Origin: Pseudoneobacillus rhizosphaerae
GTDB taxonomy: Bacteria; Bacillota; Bacilli; Bacillales; Cytobacillaceae
Direction of reading: 5' to 3'
DNA length: 64,000 nt
Assembly (NCBI RefSeq): GCF_917563885.1
Contig: NZ_CAKJTG010000018.1
Coordinates: forward strand, 31,451 to 95,450
A program made the translations under genes and the position numbers. Positions 1 through 9,358 of this stretch are shown in pieces. Below the pieces are notes generated by a model. That model ran no database searches and was not told the DNA's origin. It worked only from the letters and a program-made list of their open reading frames with translations. The first letter of the stretch is position 1; each line of letters starts with the position of its first letter.

Positions 1-108
1 AATCTCGATTGCTTCCTCTAAAGGAACATCGCCTTCTTCTAAACGTTCAACAATTACTTCTAGTTTTTGAATGGCTTCTTCAAAAGTAAATGCATTTTTT
101 TCAGTCAT
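1..108 (-). CDS. xseB: Exodeoxyribonuclease VII small subunit (partial, N-terminus only)
   Basis: The first 36 codons are visible, starting ATG at 106-108; the rest lies beyond the left edge. The reading MTEKNAFTFEEAIQKLEVIV continues into the ERLEEGDVPLEEAI heptad-like segment typical of XseB. XseB is the small helical subunit that multimerises on XseA to form exonuclease VII, which degrades single-stranded DNA. The start overlaps the 3' end of xseA by 8 nt, indicating translational coupling. Confidence 0.93.
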   Translation of the reverse strand, partial: MTEKNAFTFEEAIQKLEVIVERLEEGDVPLEEAIEI

Positions 109-1456
109 ATTTAACACTACCTTCTACATTTAGTACTTGGCATTCTATTTTTCCATTGTTCAATTGAATTTGAATTAAATCATTGGTTTCTACCTGGTCA
201 ATTCTTTTGATTAGTTCTTGTTCAGAAGTATAAACAAGACTATAACCCCGATCCATAATTTTCAAAGGACTAAGGGCATCTAGAGTTGTAATAACGTTTC
301 GAAATTCTCGTTGTTTCTGTTGATAGACATTAAGCGTCGCTCGAATTAATCTTTTTTGTGTTTTCACAAAGCTCTCTTGCTCTTTAAGTAAAAGTTGGTT
401 GGGGTGATTACGATTCAGTCGTTTTAACAAGAAAGAGACTTCTTCCTTTTTTTGACTATTCGAGACAAAAACCCCTTTGCTTAATCGATCCGTTAATCGA
501 TCAATGTGTTCGAGCTTTTGTTCATATAACCTTTTAGGATAACGAAATGCATAAGATTTCCCTATTCGCTCTATTCTCGCCTGTTGAAAACTTAACTTCT
601 CACGCATTGATCTTATAAGGCGAGATTGTCTTTGGAGTATTCTTTCATGTAATTCGTCAATATGTGGGACCGCCAACTCTGCTGCTCCTGTAGGTGTCGG
701 CGCTCTTAAATCCGCTACAAAATCGGCTATCGTAAAGTCCGTTTCATGCCCTACAGCTGAAATAATGGGGATCGATGATTTATCAATAGCTCTCGCGACA
801 ACTTCTTCATTAAATGGCCAAAGCTCTTCGATAGAACCTCCACCACGACCAACAATTAGTACATCCATGTCAGCCAATGCATTGGCTTTTTCAATAGCCT
901 TTACAATCGAAGGTGCAGCCTGTCCTCCTTGAACTAATGCAGGAATAATGAGAACCTTTGCGATAGGAAATCTCCTTTTTAAAGTAGTCAAAATATCCCG
1001 AATGGCAGCCCCAGTTGGAGAAGTGATGATTCCTATTTTTTTAGGGTAAAGAGGTAGGCTCTTCTTGCGATTTTGTAAAAACAAACCCTCTTCCTCTAGT
1101 TTCTTTTTTAACTGTTCATATGCAAGAAACAGGTCTCCTACACCATCAGGTTGCATTTCTTTTATGTAGATTTGATATTGCCCACTAGCTTCATATAAGG
1201 AAATATCGCCTTTAACTAGAATCTTCATTCCATTTTCAGGAGAAAATTTCATCGATTTATTATAGCTGGAGAACATGACAGCAAGGATTCTAGCCTTATC
1301 ATCCTTTAGTGTAAAATACATATGACCACTAGAATGCTGTTTGTAATTGGATATTTCCCCTCTCACAAGAACATCTTGCAAATGAGGGTCAGCATCAAAT
1401 TTTCTTTTTATGTATTTTGTTAAAGCATTCACTGTTAAGTATCGCTGCTCTGACAT
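101..1456 (-). CDS. xseA: Exodeoxyribonuclease VII large subunit
   Basis: This 451-aa protein has the normal family length. The N-terminal ~100 residues look like the OB-fold DNA-binding domain (YLTVNALTKYIKRKF start). The catalytic core follows, with GIITSPTGAAIRDIL, the glycine-rich VGRGGGSIEELWPFNE motif and AVGHETDFTIADFVADLRAPTP cut across residues ~140-270. A long coiled-coil region for XseB binding makes up the C-terminal half. The enzyme hydrolyses single-stranded DNA from both ends in repair and recombination. It is followed by xseB with an 8-nt overlap; folD lies 85 nt upstream, as in B. subtilis. Confidence 0.97.
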   Translation of the reverse strand: MSEQRYLTVNALTKYIKRKFDADPHLQDVLVRGEISNYKQHSSGHMYFTLKDDKARILAVMFSSYNKSMKFSPENGMKILVKGDISLYEASGQYQIYIKEMQPDGVGDLFLAYEQLKKKLEEEGLFLQNRKKSLPLYPKKIGIITSPTGAAIRDILTTLKRRFPIAKVLIIPALVQGGQAAPSIVKAIEKANALADMDVLIVGRGGGSIEELWPFNEEVVARAIDKSSIPIISAVGHETDFTIADFVADLRAPTPTGAAELAVPHIDELHERILQRQSRLIRSMREKLSFQQARIERIGKSYAFRYPKRLYEQKLEHIDRLTDRLSKGVFVSNSQKKEEVSFLLKRLNRNHPNQLLLKEQESFVKTQKRLIRATLNVYQQKQREFRNVITTLDALSPLKIMDRGYSLVYTSEQELIKRIDQVETNDLIQIQLNNGKIECQVLNVEGSVKYD

Positions 1457-1541
1457 AATAAAAACTCCTTAATTTCATCGTCCAAAAAAATGTCCAAATC
1501 CATCACATATAAATGCCATGGACATGGACATAGAAGGAATA

Positions 1542-2411
1542 TTAAATTGTATTCTGAAGAGTTCGTTGGATATTTTGGGCAGACTTTAATGTATTGTACA
1601 TTAACATCGTTATAGTCATTGGACCTACTCCACCGGGAACAGGTGTTATGTATCCTGCCTTTTCCTTTACTTCTTGAAATTGAACATCCCCACAAAGCTT
1701 ACCTTCATGATTGCGATTGATTCCAACATCAATTACAACAGCACCCTCTTTCACATGTTCCGCTGTAATAAAATTTACCCTACCTACTGCTGCTACTAAA
1801 ATATCTGCTTGAGTTGTTATAGCTTTCAAGTCCCTCGTTTTTGAATGGCAATAGGTGACAGTAGCGTTTTCATTTAAGAATAATTGACCTGAAGGCTTGC
1901 CAACAATATTACTTCGACCTACTACGACGACATGTTTACCTTCAATCGGAATATTCATTTCTTCTAGCATTACCATGATTCCATATGGAGTGCAAGGTAA
2001 AAAGGCGTCCTGCCCAGTCATCATTCTCCCGATGTTGATTGGATGAAAACCATCAACATCTTTTTCAGGAACAATCGTTTCAATCACCTTTTTTTCATTG
2101 ATATGCTTAGGCAATGGCAATTGAATAAGAATTCCATGAATCGACGAATCTAGATTTAACTCCTCAATCTTGGCTAATAATTCGACTTCACTAACGGTTT
2201 CAGGTAATTCGATTAGAATAGAATTCATTCCTAAATTGGTACATGTTTTTTCCTTGCTTTTAACATAAGTTCTTGATGCAGGATTATTTCCAACTAAAAT
2301 AACAACTAAGCCAGGAATGATATTTTCGATTTTTAGCTTTTCAACTTCCCTAGAAATTTCCTCGTGCTTTTTCTTGGCAATTTGTTTCCCATCGATAATT
2401 GTAGCAGCCAT
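1542..2411 (-). CDS. folD: Bifunctional methylene-THF dehydrogenase / methenyl-THF cyclohydrolase
   Basis: This 289-aa protein is FolD, which interconverts 5,10-methylene-THF, methenyl-THF and 10-formyl-THF using NADP. The catalytic Lys is in the YVKSKEKTC motif (~residue 50). DGFHPINIGRM and the Rossmann motif VVGRSNIVGKP follow, and the C-terminal signature PVPGGVGPMT is intact. The start is MAATIIDGKQIA with an AGGAGG-type ribosome site just upstream. It lies between nusB and xseA as in other bacilli, and supplies one-carbon units alongside the gcv and yqgN genes elsewhere in the window. Confidence 0.97.
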   Translation of the reverse strand: MAATIIDGKQIAKKKHEEISREVEKLKIENIIPGLVVILVGNNPASRTYVKSKEKTCTNLGMNSILIELPETVSEVELLAKIEELNLDSSIHGILIQLPLPKHINEKKVIETIVPEKDVDGFHPINIGRMMTGQDAFLPCTPYGIMVMLEEMNIPIEGKHVVVVGRSNIVGKPSGQLFLNENATVTYCHSKTRDLKAITTQADILVAAVGRVNFITAEHVKEGAVVIDVGINRNHEGKLCGDVQFQEVKEKAGYITPVPGGVGPMTITMLMYNTLKSAQNIQRTLQNTI

Positions 2412-2501
2412 CCTTTATCCTCCTCATGTTTTGCGAAATATTCCTATTGTCTAAAAAACAAAAGACAATGCGAGGACCAACATCTAAGAGGGGCGTGATG
2501 A

Positions 2502-2894
2502 TTAAGACATATGTTGTTTTATGTTCGCAAGTACCCCATTGATAAATCGACTAGATTGGTCATCTCCGTATAATTTCGCAATTTCTATCGCCTCATCGAG
2601 AATGACATTTACTGGTACCTCATCAGAACAGTATTTCATCTCGAAGATTGCAATCCGTAAGACACTTCTATCAACATTAGCTAATCGTTCCAACGACCAT
2701 TTCTCTAATTGTGCAGTGATCAATTGGTCAATTTCCTCTTGATGTTCAAGTACACCAAAAACCAATTTTTCTAGATAAGGATCTGATGGAACGTCCTCCA
2801 AAGCATGCTCAATAGCTTCTTTGGGATTAATATCACTCATATCTATCTGGAATAAAGCTTGTAGTGCTTTTTCTCTTGCCATTCTACGTTTCAT
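2502..2894 (-). CDS. nusB: Transcription antitermination factor NusB
   Basis: This 130-aa, all-helical protein starts MKRRMAREKALQALFQ, the conserved N-terminal helix of NusB, and ends with the SSRFINGVLANI helix. NusB pairs with S10 (NusE) on boxA RNA during rRNA antitermination. Length and motifs are complete. Position upstream of folD and downstream of the asp23 gene matches B. subtilis; a terminator at 3061-3085 separates it from that upstream unit. Confidence 0.96.
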   Translation of the reverse strand: MKRRMAREKALQALFQIDMSDINPKEAIEHALEDVPSDPYLEKLVFGVLEHQEEIDQLITAQLEKWSLERLANVDRSVLRIAIFEMKYCSDEVPVNVILDEAIEIAKLYGDDQSSRFINGVLANIKQHMS

Positions 2895-3051
2895 TAAGTA
2901 TTAACTCCTTTACCTTACTTTCAATTATACATATTAGCTATAATTTATATCACATTCTTCTTAATATAAGAACAATCTTCTTTATTATGACAAACTTCCT
3001 TAGTAAAAACTAGTTCTAGTAAGAGGAGCAATTAATATTCATAATATTTAC

Positions 3052-3085
3052 AAAAATAAAGAACCAAAGACAATGCCTTTGGTTC
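3052..3085 (-). terminator. Rho-independent terminator after the accBC-asp23 unit
   Basis: On the minus strand GAACCAAAG pairs with CTTTGGTTC around a 7-nt loop and is followed by TTTATTTTT. It sits just after the Asp23-family stop codon and ends the acc unit ahead of nusB. Confidence 0.85.
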
Positions 3086-3091
3086 CACCTT

Positions 3092-3499
3092 TTATAACTC
3101 TTGATCAACCTCTACTTCATGTTTTTGATTTTCAAATTGAATACCTACTACATGAATGTTTACTTCATTTACCTCTAAAGCTGTCATATTTAATAAAGCT
3201 TGACGGATATTGTCTTGGACTTTTCCAGCCACGGTCGGGATTGATATTCCAAATTTCATGACACAATAAACATCAACTTTAATTCCATCTTCAGCTAGCT
3301 CTACCTTAACACCTTTGCCATGGTTTTTCTTTCCTAGTCTTTCAACTACCCCAGAAGCAAAATTACCACGCATCGATGCAACACCTTCTATTTCTGATGC
3401 TGCAATTCCTGCAATAACCTCAATTACTTCAGGTGCAATCTCAACCTTCCCAAGTCCTGCTTGCTCTTGGTTCATTTCTAGAATATGGTTCTCACTCAT
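3092..3499 (-). CDS. yqhY: Asp23/Gls24 family envelope stress response protein (YqhY-like)
   Basis: This 135-aa protein has the Asp23/Gls24 core (PEVIEVIAGIAASEIEGVAS near residue 25, then VKVELAEDGIKVDVY). The family is abundant, cytoplasmic or membrane-associated, and linked to cell-envelope and lipid homeostasis. It follows accC by 22 nt, the same arrangement as B. subtilis yqhY. In that species yqhY loss is tied to acetyl-CoA carboxylase misregulation, so the operon context is meaningful. The function here is inferred from that synteny. Confidence 0.92.
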   Translation of the reverse strand: MSENHILEMNQEQAGLGKVEIAPEVIEVIAGIAASEIEGVASMRGNFASGVVERLGKKNHGKGVKVELAEDGIKVDVYCVMKFGISIPTVAGKVQDNIRQALLNMTALEVNEVNIHVVGIQFENQKHEVEVDQEL

Positions 3500-3521
3500 C
3501 TAAGTTCCCTCCCGTAATTTA

Positions 3522-4874
3522 TTATGATTTCATGACATCATACAATTCAAGAAACTTCGTATTGAACTGACCTTCAACAAATTTTTCATGCTCTAGTAGC
3601 TTAAGGTGAAACGGAATGGTCGTATGAATTCCTTCAACTACAAATTCACTTAACGCACGCTTCATTCTAGAAATTGCTTCTTCCCTAGTGTTTCCGTAAG
3701 CAATAACTTTGGCAATCATTGAATCATAATAAGGAGGAATCGAATATCCTGGGTAAGCTGCTGAGTCTATTCTAACCCCAAATCCACCAGGTGGTAAATA
3801 CATTTTGATTTTTCCTGGTGATGGCATGAAATTCTTTTCAGGATTTTCAGCATTAATCCGACATTCAATTGCCCAACCTGTAAAGGTGACTTCAGATTGT
3901 GTTAATGGAAGCTTCTCTCCAGATGCAACTTTGATTTGCTCCTTAATTAAATCGACTCCTGTTACCATTTCTGTTACTGGATGCTCTACTTGAATACGGG
4001 TGTTCATTTCCATGAAATAAAATTTACGATTACGATAATCATAAATAAATTCTACTGTTCCCGCTCCTGTATACTCAACGGCTTGTGCTGCCTTTACAGC
4101 CGCATTCCCCATCTCTTCACGGATTTCTCCATCTAATGCAGGAGAAGGAGTTTCTTCAAGTAGCTTTTGTAATCGACGCTGTATAGAGCAATCACGCTCA
4201 CCTAGATGAATCGTATTTCCATAGGAGTCGGCCAATACCTGTATTTCAACATGACGGAAATCTTCAATGTATTTCTCAATATATACTCCTGGATTTCCAA
4301 AAGCAGTAGCCGCTTCTTGTTGAGTAATGGAAATTCCTTTAATGAGCTCTTGCTCATTTTTCGCAACACGAATTCCTTTACCGCCACCACCAGCCGTAGC
4401 TTTTATGATCACTGGATATCCCATATCATTGGAAAGCTCGATTGCTTCCTCAATATTCTTAATAATTCCTTTTGATCCTGGAACAATTGGAACACCTGCA
4501 TCTGCCATTGTTTGGCGAGCAATATCCTTTGTCCCCATCTTCGTAATCGCTTCAGGACTTGGTCCAACAAAAGTAATATTAACTTCACGACATAATTCAG
4601 CAAAATCAGCATTTTCAGCGAGAAATCCATATCCAGGGTGTATGGCATCACAACCAGTTAATTTCGCTACACTTATGATGTTAGTAAAATTCAAATAGCT
4701 TTCCTTTGATGATGTAGGACCAATACAATAAGCCTCATCTGCTAATTGAACATGTAACGATTCTCTGTCTGCTTCTGAGAACACGGCGACAGACTCTACC
4801 CCTAACTCTCGGCAGGCTCTAATGACCCGTACTGCAATTTCTCCACGATTGGCAATTAATAATTTTTTTATCAT
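3522..4874 (-). CDS. accC: Acetyl-CoA carboxylase, biotin carboxylase subunit
   Basis: This 450-aa ATP-grasp enzyme carboxylates biotin on AccB in the first step of fatty acid synthesis. It opens [16 protein letters not shown], has the ATP-binding loop [14 protein letters not shown] (~residue 165) and the catalytic/biotin region [17 protein letters not shown] chose ATG at 4874, 10 nt after AAGGAG and matching the usual family N-terminus. A TTG two codons upstream (4880), only 4 nt from the ribosome site, is the alternative. accB lies 14 nt upstream and yqhY downstream. Confidence 0.96.
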   Translation of the reverse strand: MIKKLLIANRGEIAVRVIRACRELGVESVAVFSEADRESLHVQLADEAYCIGPTSSKESYLNFTNIISVAKLTGCDAIHPGYGFLAENADFAELCREVNITFVGPSPEAITKMGTKDIARQTMADAGVPIVPGSKGIIKNIEEAIELSNDMGYPVIIKATAGGGGKGIRVAKNEQELIKGISITQQEAATAFGNPGVYIEKYIEDFRHVEIQVLADSYGNTIHLGERDCSIQRRLQKLLEETPSPALDGEIREEMGNAAVKAAQAVEYTGAGTVEFIYDYRNRKFYFMEMNTRIQVEHPVTEMVTGVDLIKEQIKVASGEKLPLTQSEVTFTGWAIECRINAENPEKNFMPSPGKIKMYLPPGGFGVRIDSAAYPGYSIPPYYDSMIAKVIAYGNTREEAISRMKRALSEFVVEGIHTTIPFHLKLLEHEKFVEGQFNTKFLELYDVMKS

Positions 4875-4888
4875 CCGCAAGTATCTCC

Positions 4889-5386
4889 TTATTCAGGCTT
4901 AACTAAGAATAGCGGTTGGCCATACTCAACTAGCTGTCCATCTTTAACAAGAATTTCTACTATTTCACCATTTACTTCAGCTTCAATTTCGTTAAAGAGC
5001 TTCATCGCTTCAACGATACATACAACCGAATCCTTCGTTACCTTAGAACCTGGTTTTACATATACATCTGCATCTGGTGATGGTGATTGATAGAATGTAC
5101 CCACCATAGGTGACGTAATTTTATGTAAGTTGGAAGTATCTTCCTTAACAACTTCTTGTACAGGCTGTGTAGGAGCTGATTGTACTACTTGAACTGCAAC
5201 TGGTTCCGCCACCTGTTGTGGTTGTACGGCTGGAATTGCTACTTGCTGTGGTTGAGATACCGTAATTGTCTCAACCGCATTTTTTTTCATTTTAATTTTG
5301 GAACCTTCTGATTCATAAACAAATTCATCAATGTTGGATTGATCGACTAATTTAATGAGCTCGCGAATTTCTTGAACTTTTAGCAC
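4889..5386 (-). CDS. accB: Acetyl-CoA carboxylase, biotin carboxyl carrier protein
   Basis: AccB carries the biotin that shuttles CO2 between AccC and the carboxyltransferase. The C-terminal biotinyl domain has the lysine motif [14 protein letters not shown], with biotin on the K of AMKL. The middle is a Gln/Pro/Val-rich flexible linker typical of BCCP. I chose GTG at 5384-5386 ([14 protein letters not shown]), preceded by AAGGAGTG at 7-8 nt, giving 165 aa. An upstream in-frame ATG at 5407 overlaps that ribosome site and is less likely. Confidence 0.95.
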   Translation of the reverse strand: MLKVQEIRELIKLVDQSNIDEFVYESEGSKIKMKKNAVETITVSQPQQVAIPAVQPQQVAEPVAVQVVQSAPTQPVQEVVKEDTSNLHKITSPMVGTFYQSPSPDADVYVKPGSKVTKDSVVCIVEAMKLFNEIEAEVNGEIVEILVKDGQLVEYGQPLFLVKPE

Positions 5387-5473
5387 GAAAAAACACTCCT
5401 TGTCCACTATTTATATTCTGTTAAAAGTTTTTAAAAATAAATAACCATAAAGGAATTATGACTAGATACTAAT

Positions 5474-5503
5474 ACTATACGATAATTTCTTATGAAAGTT
5501 CAA
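5474..5503 (-). promoter_or_regulatory. Candidate sigma-A promoter for accB-accC-yqhY
   Basis: On the minus strand TTGAAC (5498-5503) and TATAGT (5474-5479) are separated by 18 nt, about 90 nt upstream of the accB start. The match is reasonable but not perfect. No FapR-type operator is obvious. Confidence 0.45.
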
Positions 5504-5603
5504 TAAAGTAATGTAATCAACTAAATATTTTTACTATTGACTACTGTCATCATATATTATTTTTTGTAAAATAAACAATGTAGATTGGAATTTCTCTACT
5601 TAA

Positions 5604-5635
5604 AATAATAAAAGGAAAGCCGATCAGGCTTTCCT
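5604..5635 (-). terminator. Terminator of the spoIIIA operon
   Basis: On the minus strand AGGAAAGCC and GGCTTTCCT form a perfect 9-bp stem with a 5-nt loop, followed by a T-rich tract. It starts 10 nt after the spoIIIAH stop. Confidence 0.88.
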
Positions 5636-5644
5636 CACAATCCA

Positions 5645-6196
5645 TTATTCTTCAGTTTTAAAATCTACTGTTACGTATTGCATCATTCCGATTTCATCTT
5701 TTACAAGCTTAATAATATCGTTTGCAGCTTTTGCTGACTTCTTTTCTGCTTTTACTGTGATAACAATTTTCCCACCATCAGCACGAACTAGTGCATCCTC
5801 ATACCCTAACGAAGCCCTAATCATTGTTTCAATTACTGCTTCATTCTTAGCAACATCATCTAATTCATTAAATTCATCATAAGCAGCATTTCTTTGATCA
5901 GAAGGTAGATCCGTAGAAGCCATAATCGCTTCTAGCTTTTCTTTTCTTTCACTACGGAAATTTTCTAATTCCATACGTAAAGTTTCGAATTCCTCATCAG
6001 ATGCAATTCCAGAAATGATAGTATCATCTTTCTCAGACGACGTTACATCAGTAGTCATAGCCCCATCTTGTTTTTCTTCCACATTTGCCATGTCTGTCAT
6101 CTTTTGTTGCTCTGGTGATGTAATGTAATATACTGATAATACCACCACTAAGCTAAGCATTGTTAATAACCATACTGTTTGTTTTTTCAATAACAT
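5645..6196 (-). CDS. spoIIIAH: Stage III sporulation protein AH
   Basis: This 183-aa protein has one N-terminal membrane segment (MLLKKQTVWLLTMLSLVVVL), a low-complexity linker, and a C-terminal YscJ/FliF-like ring-building domain from about residue 65. SpoIIIAH in the mother cell contacts forespore SpoIIQ to form the channel that feeds the engulfed forespore. It is last in the eight-gene spoIIIA operon, one base from spoIIIAG, and is followed by a terminator. Confidence 0.95.
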   Translation of the reverse strand: MLLKKQTVWLLTMLSLVVVLSVYYITSPEQQKMTDMANVEEKQDGAMTTDVTSSEKDDTIISGIASDEEFETLRMELENFRSERKEKLEAIMASTDLPSDQRNAAYDEFNELDDVAKNEAVIETMIRASLGYEDALVRADGGKIVITVKAEKKSAKAANDIIKLVKDEIGMMQYVTVDFKTEE

Positions 6197-6862
6197 TTAA
6201 GATTCCCCCTTAGTTTTTTTGGGCATCACTGCTACTCGGTGAACTGGTACATCTAGTACCCTTGTAACCGCTTCAATGATCCATTTTTTCACTTGAATAT
6301 TTTCGGCACCTTGTGCAACAACTAAAACACCACGAATGGATGGCTTCTTTGTTTCGATGAGGATCGGTCCTTCTTTTTCGCCACTTCTAACGATGACCAA
6401 TTGTTCATCAACAGAGACATCCTCAACCTTTCGTGTACCACCTTCACGATCAGTTTCATTTGTTGTTTGGGTTTGAGTTACAGTGTTTTTTTCTAATACT
6501 TTTTTATCTGTAGCGTCTACATTCACGATGACCGATACCTTATTGACACCAAGCATTTGTTCCAAGGCATCTTTAAGCTCAGCTTCATAGGCACTTTCAT
6601 AATCAGAAATGGTGTCGTTTCCAGCACCACCAGTCTTATTTCCAAATGCCTCCACATCTTCCTCAGTCACCGTTTGATTTTGAAAGGTAGGAACTGTTTC
6701 TCCCTTTTTTGTATCAGAGAATAGAATGTTGTTTGCCAACATTATCGTTGTTCCAAAAATTCCAACAATTAATAAATACTGATATTTAGTATTTTTTTTC
6801 TCTGGTTTTTCACTTTTTGACAGCAATTGTTTTAACCATGAAATGGGTCCTTTACGGTCCAT
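6197..6862 (-). CDS. spoIIIAG: Stage III sporulation protein AG
   Basis: This 221-aa protein has a membrane segment at residues ~27-47 (YLLIVGIFGTTIMLANNIL). The soluble ring-forming domain carries a conserved LEQMLGVNKVSVIVNVDATDK stretch (quoted here in part). SpoIIIAG forms the large ring of the feeding-tube channel in the intermembrane space. It overlaps spoIIIAF by 11 nt and abuts spoIIIAH. Confidence 0.95.
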   Translation of the reverse strand: MDRKGPISWLKQLLSKSEKPEKKNTKYQYLLIVGIFGTTIMLANNILFSDTKKGETVPTFQNQTVTEEDVEAFGNKTGGAGNDTISDYESAYEAELKDALEQMLGVNKVSVIVNVDATDKKVLEKNTVTQTQTTNETDREGGTRKVEDVSVDEQLVIVRSGEKEGPILIETKKPSIRGVLVVAQGAENIQVKKWIIEAVTRVLDVPVHRVAVMPKKTKGES

Positions 6863-7484
6863 TATTGTCTGTCACCTCCCCTTCAATCAAAACTTCAATA
6901 GCACCTTCTGATACATTCCATCTTTCAGCTAGAAGCGATGTAATCTCTTCTGATTGAGCTGTCAATCGTTTTGTTTGTGAAGGTTGATTGGTGTTAATCT
7001 CCACTGGCTTGATCACTGCAACGACATTAGCTTCTTCTTCTGATTGCTTTAACTGAACAATGACTTTTTGGAGGTTGTCTGGGAAAGACTGTTTGGTTGT
7101 TTCATCAAGTGTAATATCAATGTTTGCGACTTCTAAGCCGTATTGATTCATCAACTCCTCCGCAGTGCCCTCTTTTAGTTGGACAGCCATTGTTTCTAAA
7201 ATATATGCACGTTGTGAGGCTTGTATTTCTTTTTTCTTCAATTCTATTAAATTTTCCATATTTTTTTCTTCAGTACCTTCAAAAATAGGGATAGATTGCA
7301 GCGCAGTCTCAAAATCCTTTGAAATTAGTTTTAATACTGGGGTCAGTATAATTGCTATTAATAATAGTCCAGTAACAATTTTTGTGTATTTCTGTAGATT
7401 GGTATTTGGTAACAACATATCAATTACAGTAGCTAATAAAACGAAAATAATGATATTAGTAACCCATTCTGTTAAAAATTGCAC
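6852..7484 (-). CDS. spoIIIAF: Stage III sporulation protein AF
   Basis: This 210-aa protein has two N-terminal transmembrane helices (WVTNIIIFVLLATVIDMLLP; IVTGLLLIAIILTPVLKLI) and a C-terminal domain with a ring-building fold, as known for SpoIIIAF. It is a component of the mother-cell SpoIIIA complex. It overlaps spoIIIAG by 11 nt and starts 11 nt after spoIIIAE. Confidence 0.94.
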   Translation of the reverse strand: MQFLTEWVTNIIIFVLLATVIDMLLPNTNLQKYTKIVTGLLLIAIILTPVLKLISKDFETALQSIPIFEGTEEKNMENLIELKKKEIQASQRAYILETMAVQLKEGTAEELMNQYGLEVANIDITLDETTKQSFPDNLQKVIVQLKQSEEEANVVAVIKPVEINTNQPSQTKRLTAQSEEITSLLAERWNVSEGAIEVLIEGEVTDNNGP

Positions 7485-7495
7485 TTTTTTCTCAC

Positions 7496-8695
7496 CTACC
7501 TTACCATCATGGTTAAGTTTCCGGCTGCTATAATGACTGTAATACTCAGAAAGAACATAAGTGAAACGATGGCTAAGGCTGCAAAAACATAGATAACACT
7601 TTTACTAATAATATCCAAGCAAGAAATAACTGGTCCTCCACCAAGTGGCTGAAGAATTGCCGCAGCAAATTTATAAGTAAAGGCAATCATTAAAATTTTT
7701 ATGGCTGGGAATGCGGCAATTAAAATTAAAATCGCTACCCCTGCTATCCCAACCGTATTTTTGAGTAAAACAGATGCGCTAATAACTGTATCTGTGGCAT
7801 CTGTAAAGATTCGTCCTATTACCGGAATGAAATTTCCAGTAATGAATTTGGCTGTTCGAATTGTTACTCCATCTGTGATGGCTGTTGAGGCACCTTGAAC
7901 AGAAATAACTCCAAGAAATACAGTTAAGAATAATCCTAGTAAACCAATACTCCAATTCCTTAAAAGATTGGCCAGCTGTGTAACCTTGTAGTGTTCTGTG
8001 AGTGTACTTACAATACTTAGTAATGCGGATAAAAATAGCATGGGTAGTACGACATATTGGATAAATACACCACTTAAATTCATTAGAAAAAGTATGACTG
8101 GATGAAAGAAAGCTGCTGAAATCAGTCCACCAGAGGATGCAATTAATGCCAACAGTAATGGGATTAAGGCTAAAATAAACGAGATCATAGTATTTATGGC
8201 GTCCATCGAATAATTAATAGCGACATGGAAGCTATTTAAGGCAATTATCATAAGGACCATAAAAACAATTGCATAAGCGACTTTACTAATGGAGCTTTGC
8301 TCAAACGAATTTTGTAAGGTTTGAAGAAACATGCTAAAGATAGTTAATAAAATTAAAGAACCTAACAATTTTCCATTCATAATAAATTCCTGAAAAGCAA
8401 ATTTAAACATACCAGAAAACCATAGTTTAAAAGAAAATTGTTTCTCACCTTTAATAAAATCGTATAAACTTCCCTTTTGACTTTCCGGTAAAAATCCACC
8501 ATATTGGTGTTTGACATCTTCCCAATATTGCTTTAATTCGTCGATATTCAACGATTCTAACTGTAACTCAACCAGTTGCTGAGGTGTTTTAGGCGTTTCG
8601 CCTTGGCTCGTCTCTTGTATGGCTTGGACAACTGGAGTAAAAAGAAGAGAAAATAGAATTAGTATGATTATTAAGGTCGGGAGCCGTTGCTTCAT
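7496..8695 (-). CDS. spoIIIAE: Stage III sporulation protein AE
   Basis: This 399-aa polytopic protein has an N-terminal signal-like helix (LPTLIIILILFSLLFTPVVQA), an extracytoplasmic segment to about residue 95, then several membrane helices to the C-terminus. This matches SpoIIIAE, the integral-membrane, transporter-like component of the SpoIIIA complex. It lies 34 nt downstream of spoIIIAD. Confidence 0.95.
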   Translation of the reverse strand: MKQRLPTLIIILILFSLLFTPVVQAIQETSQGETPKTPQQLVELQLESLNIDELKQYWEDVKHQYGGFLPESQKGSLYDFIKGEKQFSFKLWFSGMFKFAFQEFIMNGKLLGSLILLTIFSMFLQTLQNSFEQSSISKVAYAIVFMVLMIIALNSFHVAINYSMDAINTMISFILALIPLLLALIASSGGLISAAFFHPVILFLMNLSGVFIQYVVLPMLFLSALLSIVSTLTEHYKVTQLANLLRNWSIGLLGLFLTVFLGVISVQGASTAITDGVTIRTAKFITGNFIPVIGRIFTDATDTVISASVLLKNTVGIAGVAILILIAAFPAIKILMIAFTYKFAAAILQPLGGGPVISCLDIISKSVIYVFAALAIVSLMFFLSITVIIAAGNLTMMVR

Positions 8696-8729
8696 AGTAC
8701 ACCCCTTTTTTGAAAGATATTGCTGATTC

Positions 8730-9119
8730 TTAATTAGGAATGAGTTGAATTATGGTTTCAATCATTACTGTTAAGATTGGAATTGCCATGGCTAAAATTA
8801 ATATTTTCCCTCCGAGTTCTATTTTTGAAGCAATCGCTCCCTGACCAGCATCTTTGGTAATTTGAGCAGCAAATTCAGCAATATAGGCTATTCCAATAAT
8901 TTTTAATATCGTTTCCACATAGATTAAATTCACATTAGCATTTACAGCTATCTTTTGAAGCATTTGGAAAATGGCATAGATTTGATCAACAAGGAAGAGA
9001 AAAATTGCACAACCAACAAAGACAATTAATAGAAAAGCGAAATTTGGTTTTTGTTCTTTTACAATAAGGGCTAAAAAGGTAGCTACAAGTGCTATGCCAA
9101 CGATTTGCAAAATTTCAAT
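8730..9119 (-). CDS. spoIIIAD: Stage III sporulation protein AD (probable ATT start)
   Basis: This small membrane protein has about three to four helices and the conserved VETILKIIGIAYIAEFAAQ and KDAGQGAIASKIEL segments of SpoIIIAD. The first canonical start is a TTG at 9110 (126 aa), but it is 18 nt from the AGGAGG at the end of spoIIIAC. ATT at 9117-9119 is 9 nt from that ribosome site and gives (M)EILQIVGIALVATF, closer to the family N-terminus. I therefore call a 129-aa protein starting at ATT and flag the uncertainty. Confidence 0.85.
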   Translation of the reverse strand: MEILQIVGIALVATFLALIVKEQKPNFAFLLIVFVGCAIFLFLVDQIYAIFQMLQKIAVNANVNLIYVETILKIIGIAYIAEFAAQITKDAGQGAIASKIELGGKILILAMAIPILTVMIETIIQLIPN

Positions 9120-9134
9120 GGCGGGAATCCTCCT

Positions 9135-9341
9135 TTAACCTTGAAATAAAAAGACTGATTTAATTTTCTGAAATAGATCATCTACTATGTTTGCGACCAT
9201 AAATAAAATGTAGATAAATCCAAAGAGTGTCACCCATTGTGCATATTCCTTTTTACCAACCTGATCGAGAATGGTGTGTAAAAAGGCTACCACGATTCCA
9301 ACTCCAGCGATTTTAAAGATGATATCGACCTCTAACCCCAT
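9135..9341 (-). CDS. spoIIIAC: Stage III sporulation protein AC
   Basis: This 68-aa protein has two hydrophobic helices and starts MGLEVDIIFKIAGVGIVVAF, the typical short SpoIIIAC. It is paralogous in topology to SpoIIIAD and part of the mother-cell SpoIIIA complex. The AGGAGG that overlaps its stop codon serves spoIIIAD. Confidence 0.95.
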   Translation of the reverse strand: MGLEVDIIFKIAGVGIVVAFLHTILDQVGKKEYAQWVTLFGFIYILFMVANIVDDLFQKIKSVFLFQG

Positions 9342-9358
9342 TAATTCTCCTCCTATAG

